The notes below the pieces were generated by a model. That model saw nothing but the letters and a program-made list of their open reading frames with translations. It had not been told where the DNA came from and did not search any database. The position numbers and the translations under genes were made by a program. Positions 8,349 through 16,857 of a stretch of DNA of 64,000 bases are shown in pieces. Every line of letters begins with the position of its first letter. Position 1 is the first letter of the stretch. This DNA is from Methanobacterium sp. (lineage in GTDB: Archaea > Methanobacteriota > Methanobacteria > Methanobacteriales > Methanobacteriaceae), in assembly GCF_038562635.1 (NCBI RefSeq), contig NZ_JBCFBO010000001.1:883869-947868 (forward strand). Reading direction: 5' to 3'.

Positions 8349-8747
8349 TTAAACTATTGTACTTGCAGCGCTTCCGATACCCGGCCATCTTTCAGCTGCT
8401 TCTTTTGCAACTGGACCTCTTATTTCAGAACCCTTTAAAACACCTTCAGGGCTAATTATAACTGCTGCATTATCTTCAAACTTAACCCTTAGGCCATCTG
8501 CCCTTTTATATTCTTTTTTCTGTCTTACGACTACTGCAGTCATGACTTCTTTTCTCATGTCTACAGTTCCTTTTTTAACAGAAACTATGATCATATCACC
8601 AACACCAGCAATTGCAAGTCTTCGTCTTACACCTTTGTATCCTTTAACAGATACTATTTCAACTTCTCTTGCACCGGTGTTGTCAACGCATTGAAGTCTG
8701 GCACCGATAGGTAAAACTCTTGTAACATTTGAGCTGATAGCTTTCAT
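8349..8747 (-). CDS. rpl14: 50S ribosomal protein uL14
   Basis: This 132-aa uL14 contains the signature CVDNTGAREVEIVSVKGYKG followed by GDMIIVSVKKGTVDMRKEV. It forms intersubunit bridges and sits by the factor-binding region. GGGAGATAA precedes the ATG. The order uS17-uL14-uL24-eS4-uL5 is the archaeal one, with eS4 inserted relative to bacteria. Confidence 0.97.
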   Translation of the reverse strand: MKAISSNVTRVLPIGARLQCVDNTGAREVEIVSVKGYKGVRRRLAIAGVGDMIIVSVKKGTVDMRKEVMTAVVVRQKKEYKRADGLRVKFEDNAAVIISPEGVLKGSEIRGPVAKEAAERWPGIGSAASTIV

Positions 8748-8748
8748 T

Positions 8749-9069
8749 TTACTTATCTCCCTTGACTTCTATAACCACAAAATTTTTTGTTTTACTTAGT
8801 GGTCTGCATTCTGCAATTTTTACTGAATCGCCTACGTTAACGTTCATGCAGTCTGGTAGGTGTGCTTGTATTTTTGATTTCCTTTTTTCATATCTTTCAT
8901 ATTTTCGGATAAATTTGTAGAAACTTCTTTCTACTGTAATTGTCCTTTCTGCCTTGTTACTTGTAACTATACCTTCTAATATTTGGCCTCTTACAGGAAG
9001 AGTGCCGTGAAACGGACAGTTAGGATCTTCACATTTTTCTTTAGGTTCTGTAACGTCGATACCTATCAT
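8749..9069 (-). CDS. rps17: 30S ribosomal protein uS17
   Basis: This 106-aa uS17 is an OB-fold protein that binds 16S rRNA early in assembly. It has the conserved GIVTSNKAERTITVERSFYKFIRKYERYEKRKSK core and the VGDSVKIAECRPLSKTKNFVVIE end. A CEDPNCPFHG segment at the N-terminus is a typical archaeal addition. The ATG has a GGTGA site. Confidence 0.97.
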   Translation of the reverse strand: MIGIDVTEPKEKCEDPNCPFHGTLPVRGQILEGIVTSNKAERTITVERSFYKFIRKYERYEKRKSKIQAHLPDCMNVNVGDSVKIAECRPLSKTKNFVVIEVKGDK

Positions 9070-9073
9070 GTTA

Positions 9074-9355
9074 TCACCAAAATTTCCTGAATTTCTTTTT
9101 TATTCTATCTTCAGGGCGAGCAATGATAATCTTACCCTCTACTTCAACAATACTGCCATCAGGCAAATAAAAATGAAAAGTTGCAACTCCCTTGGGAATT
9201 ATTTTTTCAGTGCTATCCGTTTCAATTCGGATAGTACTCTTAGTTTCGTCAACAACTTTTCCTTTGATTCCAATAAATTCTTCATGAGTGCTGCCTGCAA
9301 TCTTAACAGGAAGCCCAATTAACTCATGACGAAATATGTTTTTAGGAGTTATCAT
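9074..9355 (-). CDS. rnp1: Ribonuclease P protein component 1 (Rpp29/Pop4)
   Basis: This 93-aa protein matches archaeal Rpp29: N-terminal ITPKNIFRHELIGLPVKIA, then an Sm-like beta barrel with GIKGKVVDETKSTIRIET and IPKGVATFHFYLPDG. With Rpp21 it supports the specificity domain of RNase P RNA in tRNA 5' maturation. It is encoded between aIF1 and uS17, a standard archaeal position. A 239-nt spacer with hairpins precedes it. Confidence 0.95.
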   Translation of the reverse strand: MITPKNIFRHELIGLPVKIAGSTHEEFIGIKGKVVDETKSTIRIETDSTEKIIPKGVATFHFYLPDGSIVEVEGKIIIARPEDRIKKKFRKFW

Positions 9356-9488
9356 TTTTTAATAGTATTTGAAAGTCTCATTACTTCGTGCGATCCAGAT
9401 ACTTTGGACCCTGAGATTCACTTGATATTACTGAATTTTACTGATCTGAGTTTTAAAATTTCAAAACCCTCAAATCAGAATATAATTT

Positions 9489-9540
9489 GGAGCAAAGCTC
9501 TGTATTTCATCCTTGAAAATCAAAGATTTTTGTTTTCAGG
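9489..9540. repeat. Short-hairpin element in the aIF1-RNase P spacer
   Basis: Within the 239-nt gap 9356-9594, GAGC/GCTC (9490-9500, loop AAA) is followed by AAAATC/GATTTT (9516-9530, loop AAA). A wider CCTTGAAAA...TTTTCAGG pairing can replace the second. The AAAATC/GATTTT stem recurs at 11935, 32379 and 45036. The rest of the gap shows no coding sense on either strand. This is the weakest member of the family. Confidence 0.4.
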
Positions 9541-9594
9541 ACAAGTGAACAAGCCTATAAACACATTGCTTGTGCTCCATTTTCGTCTGCAAAA

Positions 9595-9900
9595 TTACCT
9601 TATCTCTATGGTATCTGAAGAAAAACCCATATTAGCCAGAACCTGTTTGACCTTCTGTTTATGATCCCCTTGAAGCTCAATCTGGCCTTTTTTAGCTGTT
9701 CCTCCACAGGCACATTTTGCCTTAAGTTCTTTTGTCAGTTCCCTAATATCAATATCGTGCTCATCTATACCTTCTACGATGGTCATAAGCTTTCCGAATC
9801 GCCTTCTTACTGTGTATACTTTAACTTTCTGAATCTCTCGAGCTATTTCCTCACAGACACAAAGTTCTTCTGGAAGACCACATATTTCACAGACTTTCAT
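9595..9900 (-). CDS. Translation initiation factor aIF1 (SUI1 family)
   Basis: This 101-aa SUI1-fold protein monitors start-codon selection on the small subunit. The family core FGKLMTIVEGIDEHDIDIRELTKELKAKCACGGTAKKGQIELQGDH is present, with the GD-H-K motif near the C-terminus. Four N-terminal cysteines (C4, C7, C14, C16) look like a small metal-binding knuckle, common in archaeal members. It follows uL29 by 5 nt with GGGAGAAG upstream of the ATG. Confidence 0.95.
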   Translation of the reverse strand: MKVCEICGLPEELCVCEEIAREIQKVKVYTVRRRFGKLMTIVEGIDEHDIDIRELTKELKAKCACGGTAKKGQIELQGDHKQKVKQVLANMGFSSDTIEIR

Positions 9901-9905
9901 CTATT

Positions 9906-10112
9906 TTACTTCTCCCTCTGTTTTTCGTTCATTATGGTAAGGACACGTGCAATTGTTCTTTTAAGTTCTTTAATTTTTCCAGGGTTATCATAAACTCCGG
10001 CTGCAGAACTTTTTGAAACATTTTTTGCATATTCTGCTTTGAGTTCATCCAGTTTTTTCTGGGCTTCCTCAATATCCATTTCACGTATTTCTTTGCTCCT
10101 TAATATTACCAT
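9906..10112 (-). CDS. rpl29: 50S ribosomal protein uL29
   Basis: This 68-aa two-helix protein has LRSKEIREMDIEEAQKKLDELKAEYAKN at the N-terminus and the C-terminal NPGKIKELKRTIARVLTIMNEK, the uL29 signature. It sits at the polypeptide exit tunnel near the SRP-binding site. It follows uS3 as in all S10-type operons. Confidence 0.96.
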   Translation of the reverse strand: MVILRSKEIREMDIEEAQKKLDELKAEYAKNVSKSSAAGVYDNPGKIKELKRTIARVLTIMNEKQREK

Positions 10113-10150
10113 GTCATTCCATCCCTTTTATATTTATTGTATCCGTCATT

Positions 10151-11011
10151 CTATTCTGTTTTCTCTGGTTCTTCTTGTGCTTCTTTTGTATCTTCTTCGT
10201 CTTCACTTGTTTCTTCTGGTTCTTCTTGTGCTTCTGGTTCTTCTGATTTTTCTGATTCTTCGGAGGTAGTGTCTTCGATTTCGCTTGTTTCTTCAGCTGC
10301 TTCTTCTTCGACTTCTTCAGAAATCGCACTAGGTTTTTCTTCTACTTCTTCAGGGGACTCTTCAACTTCTTCTGTTTCTACAGTTTCAATAACTGCTTCA
10401 ACTTCTGGTTCTTCAGTTTCAACCTTTATGATATCCACTTTATCAGGTAAAACCATTCCCGGTGGCATAATTCTAACATATATTCCCAGAACACCAGGTT
10501 TTAGTTGAACTGTTGCAAATCCGGATCTGACAAATCTTGTGGATGGTTCTCCACATTTTTTAAGGTATCCGTCGTTGAATTTTGCAGTTGCAGATCTTGC
10601 ACCCCTTATTTTACCAGAAATTGTAACTTCTACACCCTGTGCTCCAGCACCCATAATTCTTCTAAGTGCTGTGTATGCAACTCTCCTAAAGTGCATTCCA
10701 CGCTGTAGCATTGCTGCAATTTTATGAGCCATTATTTTTGGGTTAAGTTCAGGAACGTCAACTTCTTTAACTTCTACTTGAGGATTTTCAAGTCCATAGT
10801 TTGATTTTAAAGTTTGAGTTATGTTACGGACGGTTTTTCCACCTCTTCCTATAACCATACCTGGGCGTTCTGCATAAACAACAACCATTGTACCTAGAGG
10901 AGTTAGTTGGACTTCCATTCCACCATATCCAGCTCTTTCAAGCTCACTTTCAAGGTATTCATCAATCCTTGTCCTTTTAAGACCTTCTGTAACGAAATCT
11001 TTTTCAATCAT
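10151..11011 (-). CDS. rps3: 30S ribosomal protein uS3 with long acidic C-terminal tail
   Basis: This 286-aa uS3 binds 16S rRNA at the mRNA entry channel. Residues 1-90 hold the KH domain (VVVYAERPGMVIGRGGKTVRNI with the GRGG loop) and 90-195 the C-terminal S3 fold ending in LGIYVRIMPPGMVLPDK. From about residue 200 onward a low-complexity tail is almost entirely Glu, Ser, Thr, Pro and Asp. Archaeal uS3 often ends soon after the second domain or has a shorter tail, so this extension of roughly 85 residues stands out. The ATG has GGGAGG upstream. Confidence 0.96.
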   Translation of the reverse strand: MIEKDFVTEGLKRTRIDEYLESELERAGYGGMEVQLTPLGTMVVVYAERPGMVIGRGGKTVRNITQTLKSNYGLENPQVEVKEVDVPELNPKIMAHKIAAMLQRGMHFRRVAYTALRRIMGAGAQGVEVTISGKIRGARSATAKFNDGYLKKCGEPSTRFVRSGFATVQLKPGVLGIYVRIMPPGMVLPDKVDIIKVETEEPEVEAVIETVETEEVEESPEEVEEKPSAISEEVEEEAAEETSEIEDTTSEESEKSEEPEAQEEPEETSEDEEDTKEAQEEPEKTE

Positions 11012-11016
11012 GTAAT

Positions 11017-11478
11017 CTATGCCTCCCCTAGAACGATTTGTACGTGTGTAGTTGGTGTGTTAAATGGGCTAGCCCTTCCGAAAGCTCTTGGGGTCCATCC
11101 TCGTATTACGTATCCCCTGTGGCTGGATATATGCATTATCTTGAGATTTTCTGTATCAAGGCCTTTATATTCAGCGTTTGCTTCAGCATTTTTGAGTATG
11201 TCAAGGATCTGTTTTGCAGCTTTAACTGGGTATCTACCAGTTGGCCATCCTCCAATTCCTCTTCTGTGACCTACTTTTTTGTTATGCCTTTTAAATGGAA
11301 CCGCAGTTTTCATTTCAATTACGTCTTCAAGGTAAGCTTCAGCTTTTTCTACCTTCATTCCTCTTATCTTGTTACATATCTCAACAGCATGTTTTGGAGA
11401 GATCTTAAGAGATCTTCCAAGAGCTTTTGCTGTTTTAGACTTATCGTCGTCTGTAAAAGCGTAGTTAATCTTTGCCAT
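11017..11478 (-). CDS. rpl22: 50S ribosomal protein uL22
   Basis: This 153-aa uL22 lines the exit tunnel with a long beta hairpin. AKALGRSLKISPKHAVEICNKIRGMKVEKAEAYLEDVI, the archaeal insertion VGHRRGIGGWPTGRYPVKAA, and the C-terminal RGWTPRAFGRASPFNTPTTHVQIVL identify it. GGAGAG lies before the ATG. It is 5 nt upstream of uS3. Confidence 0.97.
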   Translation of the reverse strand: MAKINYAFTDDDKSKTAKALGRSLKISPKHAVEICNKIRGMKVEKAEAYLEDVIEMKTAVPFKRHNKKVGHRRGIGGWPTGRYPVKAAKQILDILKNAEANAEYKGLDTENLKIMHISSHRGYVIRGWTPRAFGRASPFNTPTTHVQIVLGEA

Positions 11479-11490
11479 TGTATTCTCTCC

Positions 11491-11901
11491 TTATTTAAGA
11501 GGTACGAACATAGATGACCTTGTAGCACCCATTCCCGGATCTCCGTGTTCTACTCGTTTTCTTGTTGGTGCAAATTCTCCGAAGTAACATCCAATCATTT
11601 CTGGCTGAATTGTAACTTCAGTAAATTCTTTCCCGTTGTAAATTCCAAAGGTTACTCCAACCATTTCTGGAAGGACAATCATATCCCTACAATGGGTTTT
11701 AATTATTTGAGGTCTTCCGCCCTTGTTTTCATCTTTTTTTAATTTTCTAATTTTTTCGAGTACTTTTTTCTGCCTTGGTAAAAATCCTCTTTTTAAGGAT
11801 CTTCTCTGTCTTGATGGGAACAGATCTATAACGTTATCCAATGGCATTTGCTGTAACTCTTCTAAAGTATAACCGCGATATACAAATTCTTTTCTAGCCA
11901 A
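11491..11901 (-). CDS. rps19: 30S ribosomal protein uS19
   Basis: This 136-aa uS19 lies in the head of the small subunit. The IKTHCRDMIVLPEMVGVTFGIYNGKEFTEVTIQPEMIGCYFGEFAPTRK block is the family signature. The N-terminal ~45 residues are the archaeal extension. The start is a TTG with a strong GGAGGAG 8 nt upstream. A hairpin-bearing 102-nt spacer separates it from uL2. Confidence 0.97.
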   Translation of the reverse strand: MARKEFVYRGYTLEELQQMPLDNVIDLFPSRQRRSLKRGFLPRQKKVLEKIRKLKKDENKGGRPQIIKTHCRDMIVLPEMVGVTFGIYNGKEFTEVTIQPEMIGCYFGEFAPTRKRVEHGDPGMGATRSSMFVPLK

Positions 11902-11930
11902 TTAGTCTCCTCCTTATAACTTATTTTACA

Positions 11931-11985
11931 CTCAAAAATCTGATGATTTTCGGTGCCCCAAACACTTCGTGTTTTAGGGTTCCCT
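11931..11985. repeat. Short-hairpin element in the uL2-uS19 spacer
   Basis: AAAATC/GATTTT (about 11935-11950, 4-nt loop) is followed by AAACAC/GTGTTT (11959-11973, loop TTC), joined by a CGGTGCCCC linker and followed by AGGGTTCCC. The same two stem sequences, with GGCCCC- and GGGTTC-type linkers, recur at 32379, 45036 and 53868. It lies between two adjacent ribosomal genes on the transcribed strand, so the hairpins would form in the operon mRNA. Confidence 0.6.
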
Positions 11986-12003
11986 TTTTTCAATATCTTA
12001 AGT

Positions 12004-12729
12004 TTATCTTCTTCGCCCTGTTCTTTTAGCAGCAATTGAACCAACTTTTCTTCCTGCTGGCGCATGTCTTGAAACTGTAGTTGGCCTTCCTGGATGTTGT
12101 CTGTTTCCACCACCGTGTGGGTGATCTACAGCATTCATTGCTACTCCTCTAACACTAACATTCTTTTTACCTTTAGCATTTAAAGCATAGAATCTGTTTC
12201 CAGCTTTGAGGAATGGTTTTTCCTTTCTTCCTCCTCCAGCAACGACTCCGATTGTTGCTCTGCAGGCAGGGTTGAATGCTTTCAATTCTCCAGATGGCAA
12301 TTCAACGATTGCCTTTCCTACATCATGGGTTATTAAAGAAGCGTAAGTACCAGATGATTTAACGAATTTTCCGCCATCTCCTGGATTTTTTTCAAGATTA
12401 TATAATGGTGTACCTTCTGGAATTTGTGCAAGTGGTAATGCATTTCCAGCCTTTATTGGTGCTGAAACTCCAAATTCTATATCATCATTTATTTGTACAC
12501 TTTCCGGCGCTAAAACAAGTAACTTTTCGCCATTTTCAAACTTTACTAATGCCACTGGTGCACTTCTTCCAGGGTCATGAATAATATCAGCAATTTTTCC
12601 TTTTAAACTGCCTTCTTTCTCTATACTGTCATATGATCGGTATTCGATTTTTCCTTTAAATCGATGCGATGCACTTCTGTGAGTAGGGGTTCCTCGTCCT
12701 CTCCTCTGTAATATCAAACGTTTTCCCAT
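12004..12729 (-). CDS. rpl2: 50S ribosomal protein uL2
   Basis: This 241-aa uL2 helps form the peptidyl transferase region and subunit joining. It begins MGKRLILQRRGRGTPTHRSASHRFKG and contains the family motif GVAMNAVDHPHGGGNRQHPG near the C-terminus. GGAGGAAT precedes the ATG. The adjacent uL23 spacer (12730-12793) has a small GACCT/AGGTC hairpin at 12749-12763. Confidence 0.97.
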   Translation of the reverse strand: MGKRLILQRRGRGTPTHRSASHRFKGKIEYRSYDSIEKEGSLKGKIADIIHDPGRSAPVALVKFENGEKLLVLAPESVQINDDIEFGVSAPIKAGNALPLAQIPEGTPLYNLEKNPGDGGKFVKSSGTYASLITHDVGKAIVELPSGELKAFNPACRATIGVVAGGGRKEKPFLKAGNRFYALNAKGKKNVSVRGVAMNAVDHPHGGGNRQHPGRPTTVSRHAPAGRKVGSIAAKRTGRRR

Positions 12730-12793
12730 TTTTTATTCCTCCATACATGACCTATAAAAGGTCTTTGCGGATATCAAATTAAATTAAAGAATA

Positions 12794-13054
12794 TTAAAAT
12801 ACTCCCATTTTAACTGCTATATCCTCTGCGCTATGTTCCGCTGCCAATTTAATATAGGCTATTTTTACACCCTTAGATGTAACCTGTGTGTTTACTCTTT
12901 CCACTTTAACAGCGTAAAGGTCTTCAAATGCATTTTTGATCTCAGACTTTCTAGCAGTCCTTAATACTGCAAAGGTTAGTTCATTTTTTTGATCAATTGC
13001 ATTCATACTTTTTTCTGTTAAATGAGGTTTTATTATTATTGAATAAGGATCCAT
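12794..13054 (-). CDS. rpl23: 50S ribosomal protein uL23
   Basis: This 86-aa uL23 docks at the tunnel exit and serves as a contact for SRP and the Sec channel. The sequence IIKPHLTEKSMNAIDQKNELTFAVLRTARKSEIKNAFEDLYAVKVERVNT is characteristic. It is the short archaeal form. It is encoded between uL4 and uL2, as expected. Confidence 0.97.
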   Translation of the reverse strand: MDPYSIIIKPHLTEKSMNAIDQKNELTFAVLRTARKSEIKNAFEDLYAVKVERVNTQVTSKGVKIAYIKLAAEHSAEDIAVKMGVF

Positions 13055-13072
13055 GTTTACACGTCCTTTAAC

Positions 13073-13855
13073 TTATTGGAAAAGTTCACCTATCTTTTCA
13101 ATTGCAGATCTAGTGAATATTGTAAATCTTCCAGGATGTGTACCTGGTGCTAAAAGTTCGGTGTTTAAATTTTCAACAGATACAATGTCAACGCCAGGGT
13201 GGTTTCTTGCACCTAAACTTATTCCTTTATCTTCCCCAACAACTATTAGTGGTCCTTTTGGTACTTTGTATTTCCTACCCCTCATTTTACCTTTTCCGGC
13301 TCTAATTGTTTTACCGGTTTTGGCTCTGACAATGTCATCCATTATTCCAAGTTTTTTAAATATTTCTCTTGTTTCTTTAGTGCTTTTAATTTTAGCTAAT
13401 TCATCATCAATTACAAACGGAACCTGAGGCACATTTTCAATTTTGTGTCCTCTGTTTTCTACCAATTCTTTGTTTGTAGTTGCGGCAATTGCTGATCTTA
13501 TTGCTAATCTTCTTTCTTTCCTGTTTATTTTCTCATGGTAAACCTTTATAGGCCTTGGTGGGTGTGCTTTTCTACCACCTACAGCTTGAGGTACAAATGC
13601 TGCTTTAGAACCTGCAGGGTGTCTGCTTCCTTTTACACGAGGCACCATTGCTGCACCACGACCAGAACCGTAAGATTCTGCAGTTGTTCTTTTTCCAGCC
13701 ATAGGATCTGTACCCCATGGTTGAATCCTTGCTGTTTGTGAAGAAATGACTGCTCTTTTAATGATGTCTGGTCTAAATTCTTCGTTGAAAATATCAGGTA
13801 GCTTGATTTCGTCTATGACTTCGCCTTCCAGTGAATAAACCTTGATCTTTTTCAT
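13073..13855 (-). CDS. rpl4: 50S ribosomal protein uL4
   Basis: This 260-aa protein is the archaeal/eukaryotic uL4 form. The long loop that enters the exit tunnel carries KRTTAESYGSGRGAAMVPRVKGSRHPAGSKAAFVPQAVGGRKAHPP. The C-terminal half contains GKTIRAGKGKMRGRKYKVPKGPLIVVGED. It lies downstream of uL3 and has AGAGGGA before the ATG. Confidence 0.97.
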   Translation of the reverse strand: MKKIKVYSLEGEVIDEIKLPDIFNEEFRPDIIKRAVISSQTARIQPWGTDPMAGKRTTAESYGSGRGAAMVPRVKGSRHPAGSKAAFVPQAVGGRKAHPPRPIKVYHEKINRKERRLAIRSAIAATTNKELVENRGHKIENVPQVPFVIDDELAKIKSTKETREIFKKLGIMDDIVRAKTGKTIRAGKGKMRGRKYKVPKGPLIVVGEDKGISLGARNHPGVDIVSVENLNTELLAPGTHPGRFTIFTRSAIEKIGELFQ

Positions 13856-13897
13856 TTAATATCCCTCTTTAATTTTCCAAATATGATATGATTAATT

Positions 13898-14908
<1,011 letters not shown>

Positions 14909-14938
14909 TTTAATTTACCTCCTTACTTAACAATTCAT

Positions 14939-15766
14939 TCAATTTTCCGAGTTCTCTGCATTTAAAAGTAGATTAAATGCAGATAAAGTTGTTAAAACCG
15001 CCTCTTCAGTCCTTATAGTAGCAGTTCCTTGAGATGGAACTGTATTTACTTCAAGATCTATTATGTTTTTTCGGCCCTGAATAAGTTCATGCAAGCCTGA
15101 ATAAGGACCACCAAACAAAATAGCCAAATGTTTGGCATCTTTTATCTTGTGCTTTACTTCATCTAAAATAGAAGTGATGGGCTCTGCATATCTAGAAGTT
15201 CCAATAACAAAATCGGGCTTTACTTCTAATATGCTTTCATACAAGTCCTTATAAGTAGATAAAACCTCATAACCCCAGTAAGAATCGGGTTTGTCTGGTT
15301 CTATTAATATATGTTCTTTCGAAAGTTTAACTATACGAAAGCTAAATATTTTATTTATGCTGAGTTTTTCACGACAAAGTGCGAGTCTATCCGCACCAAT
15401 ATCGACCATTGTACCTCTTCTTGTCCTTTTTACGGTGAACCCTTGCCTATAATCGCCCACTTGAGGTTCATCTGTAGGATGGTGAGGAGTTCTAAGCGGT
15501 GGAAGAATTCCCACGTTTTTTAATTCCCTTGTGATTGGAAATACCTTTTTTCGAAGGTATTGAGGCGTATTCATATAAGTGAGAACATCACTAATAAACT
15601 TTACCTCTTTACTATCAGAAATATCGTTGTAAACAACAATCTTATCAGCCTTAAATATTGCCGCAGATCTACCAATCAGCCCTACTTTGTAAGTCTTTAT
15701 CCTCAAATCTTTACTCTCAGCAGTTATTGAGGCAGGTATAAAAATGGATAAATGTCTTAGTGTCAT
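14939..15766 (-). CDS. Putative SPOUT-family RNA methyltransferase (MTH1/C9orf114 family)
   Basis: This 275-aa protein resembles the Methanothermobacter MTH1 protein and eukaryotic SPOUT1/C9orf114. These have a SPOUT knot methyltransferase fold with an OB-like insertion around residues 90-165. The C-terminal AILFGGPYSGLHELIQG and NTVPSQGTATIRTEEAVLTTLSAFN regions fit the SAM-binding trefoil knot. It is the first gene of the ribosomal cluster, so rRNA methylation is a natural guess. The substrate is not known from sequence. TATA-like elements lie just upstream and the leader may be very short. Confidence 0.85.
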   Translation of the reverse strand: MTLRHLSIFIPASITAESKDLRIKTYKVGLIGRSAAIFKADKIVVYNDISDSKEVKFISDVLTYMNTPQYLRKKVFPITRELKNVGILPPLRTPHHPTDEPQVGDYRQGFTVKRTRRGTMVDIGADRLALCREKLSINKIFSFRIVKLSKEHILIEPDKPDSYWGYEVLSTYKDLYESILEVKPDFVIGTSRYAEPITSILDEVKHKIKDAKHLAILFGGPYSGLHELIQGRKNIIDLEVNTVPSQGTATIRTEEAVLTTLSAFNLLLNAENSEN

Positions 15767-15833
15767 TTACCACTATCTGTTTTCTATCTGTTATATATAT
15801 AGTGTACAACCTTTTTAGATTTAGCTTAAGTTA

Positions 15834-15841
15834 TATATAAA
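15834..15841 (-). promoter_or_regulatory. Candidate TATA box of the ribosomal operon
   Basis: Read on the minus strand, TTTATATA lies about 70 nt upstream of the SPOUT gene start, within an AT-rich 222-nt divergent spacer. An archaeal transcription start would fall about 25 nt downstream, near 15808-15812. A second box, CTATATATA at about 15793-15801, would give a nearly leaderless mRNA. No experiment distinguishes them. Confidence 0.4.
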
Positions 15842-15988
15842 TACTAAGATACAATGTTATTACTCACAAAATTATTTAATAATAATTTATGATTTAAGGC
15901 TATTTAATAGTTTGGATATCAAATAACATCACTAATTATGGCGTTTTTTATATATAAATATTGTGGGAAGTTAAACCCTCTATTTTAT

Positions 15989-16639
15989 CTATTCCTTCTT
16001 TTGAATCCGCAGCACAATCACATCTATATCGATCTTTTCTTTTTCATGAAAATGATAAGTGCGAGGTATGGGAAAACTATAAGAGAATTTATGTGTTATG
16101 CAACCACCCAATTTATTAAAAAATCTTTCTACAAATGGTTCTGTTTCAAGTACATGAAATGAATATACAACAGGAGCAATTTCCATAGATTTAGTCATGA
16201 AAATTCTATCTGCTTCCTTTCTTTTTGCTTTTTGTGCTCCAAATGGAGGGTTCTGAATTACAGTATCTGCACTTCCCGTAAAGTCGCGGATATCTTTTGA
16301 AATAAATTGTATATTATCTTCAACGCCCATCTTAGATGCTTGTATACCTGCAATTTCTACTGCTTCATGATCAATATCCACACCAGTAACTTCACTTGCC
16401 CCAAGTAAAACAGACCCAATAGCAAATATACCCGTACCACAGCCCAAATCAATTACTTTTTTATTTTTTATATCTCCCAAAGAGTATGCATTCCACAAAA
16501 TATCAGAGGCAATGTTTGAAGGCGTCGTATACTGTTCCAAATGGACTTTTGGAGATTTATGGGGAGGAATTTGTTGAAGCATCATTTCAAGGTGTCTTTT
16601 TTTGGTAATTGTTATTTTTTTACTCATTTTAGCATCCAT
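15989..16639 (-). CDS. METTL5-like N6-adenine rRNA methyltransferase
   Basis: This 216-aa Rossmann methyltransferase has a SAM-binding motif VIDLGCGTGIFAIGSVLLGA at about residues 64-83, an acidic residue in GVDIDHEAVEIA and the NPPFG catalytic motif at about 133-137. NPPF marks N6-adenine (or N4-cytosine) methyltransferases. The N-terminal LEQYTTPSNIASDILW block matches archaeal relatives of METTL5, the enzyme that makes m6A in eukaryotic 18S rRNA. MDAK or MSKK (5th codon) could be the start. The role is inferred from family. Confidence 0.85.
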   Translation of the reverse strand: MDAKMSKKITITKKRHLEMMLQQIPPHKSPKVHLEQYTTPSNIASDILWNAYSLGDIKNKKVIDLGCGTGIFAIGSVLLGASEVTGVDIDHEAVEIAGIQASKMGVEDNIQFISKDIRDFTGSADTVIQNPPFGAQKAKRKEADRIFMTKSMEIAPVVYSFHVLETEPFVERFFNKLGGCITHKFSYSFPIPRTYHFHEKEKIDIDVIVLRIQKKE

Positions 16640-16794
16640 ATAATACTTATCTTAAACTTAATTAGAAATAAATATAGATCAAATATAAATTAATAAGTGA
16701 TCATGAATCATAGCTATAAATAACTAAATTAATCTACGATATCCAAGTTAATCTTAAACTTTTAGAGATATCATGTTTAAAATTATTGATAATC

Positions 16795-16810
16795 ATGACG
16801 AAAACGTCAT
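16795..16810. promoter_or_regulatory. Perfect inverted repeat upstream of pycA
   Basis: ATGACG and CGTCAT flank an AAAA spacer, a 16-bp perfect dyad 48 nt before the pycA ATG. At this distance it would lie at or just upstream of the expected transcription start, where a repressor dimer or an activator could act. It does not match an operator I know. A hairpin in the leader RNA is an alternative. Confidence 0.4.
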
Positions 16811-16857
16811 ACAATCTTGTAGAGAAACTAATGTAAATAGTATTGCTAGGTGATATC

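Noticed and set aside
9326..9664. Plus-strand frame across the aIF1-RNase P spacer
   Set aside because: It runs antisense to two real genes and through hairpins; composition is not protein-like.
10137..10508. Ser-rich plus-strand frame opposite uS3
   Set aside because: It is the antisense shadow of the acidic uS3 tail.
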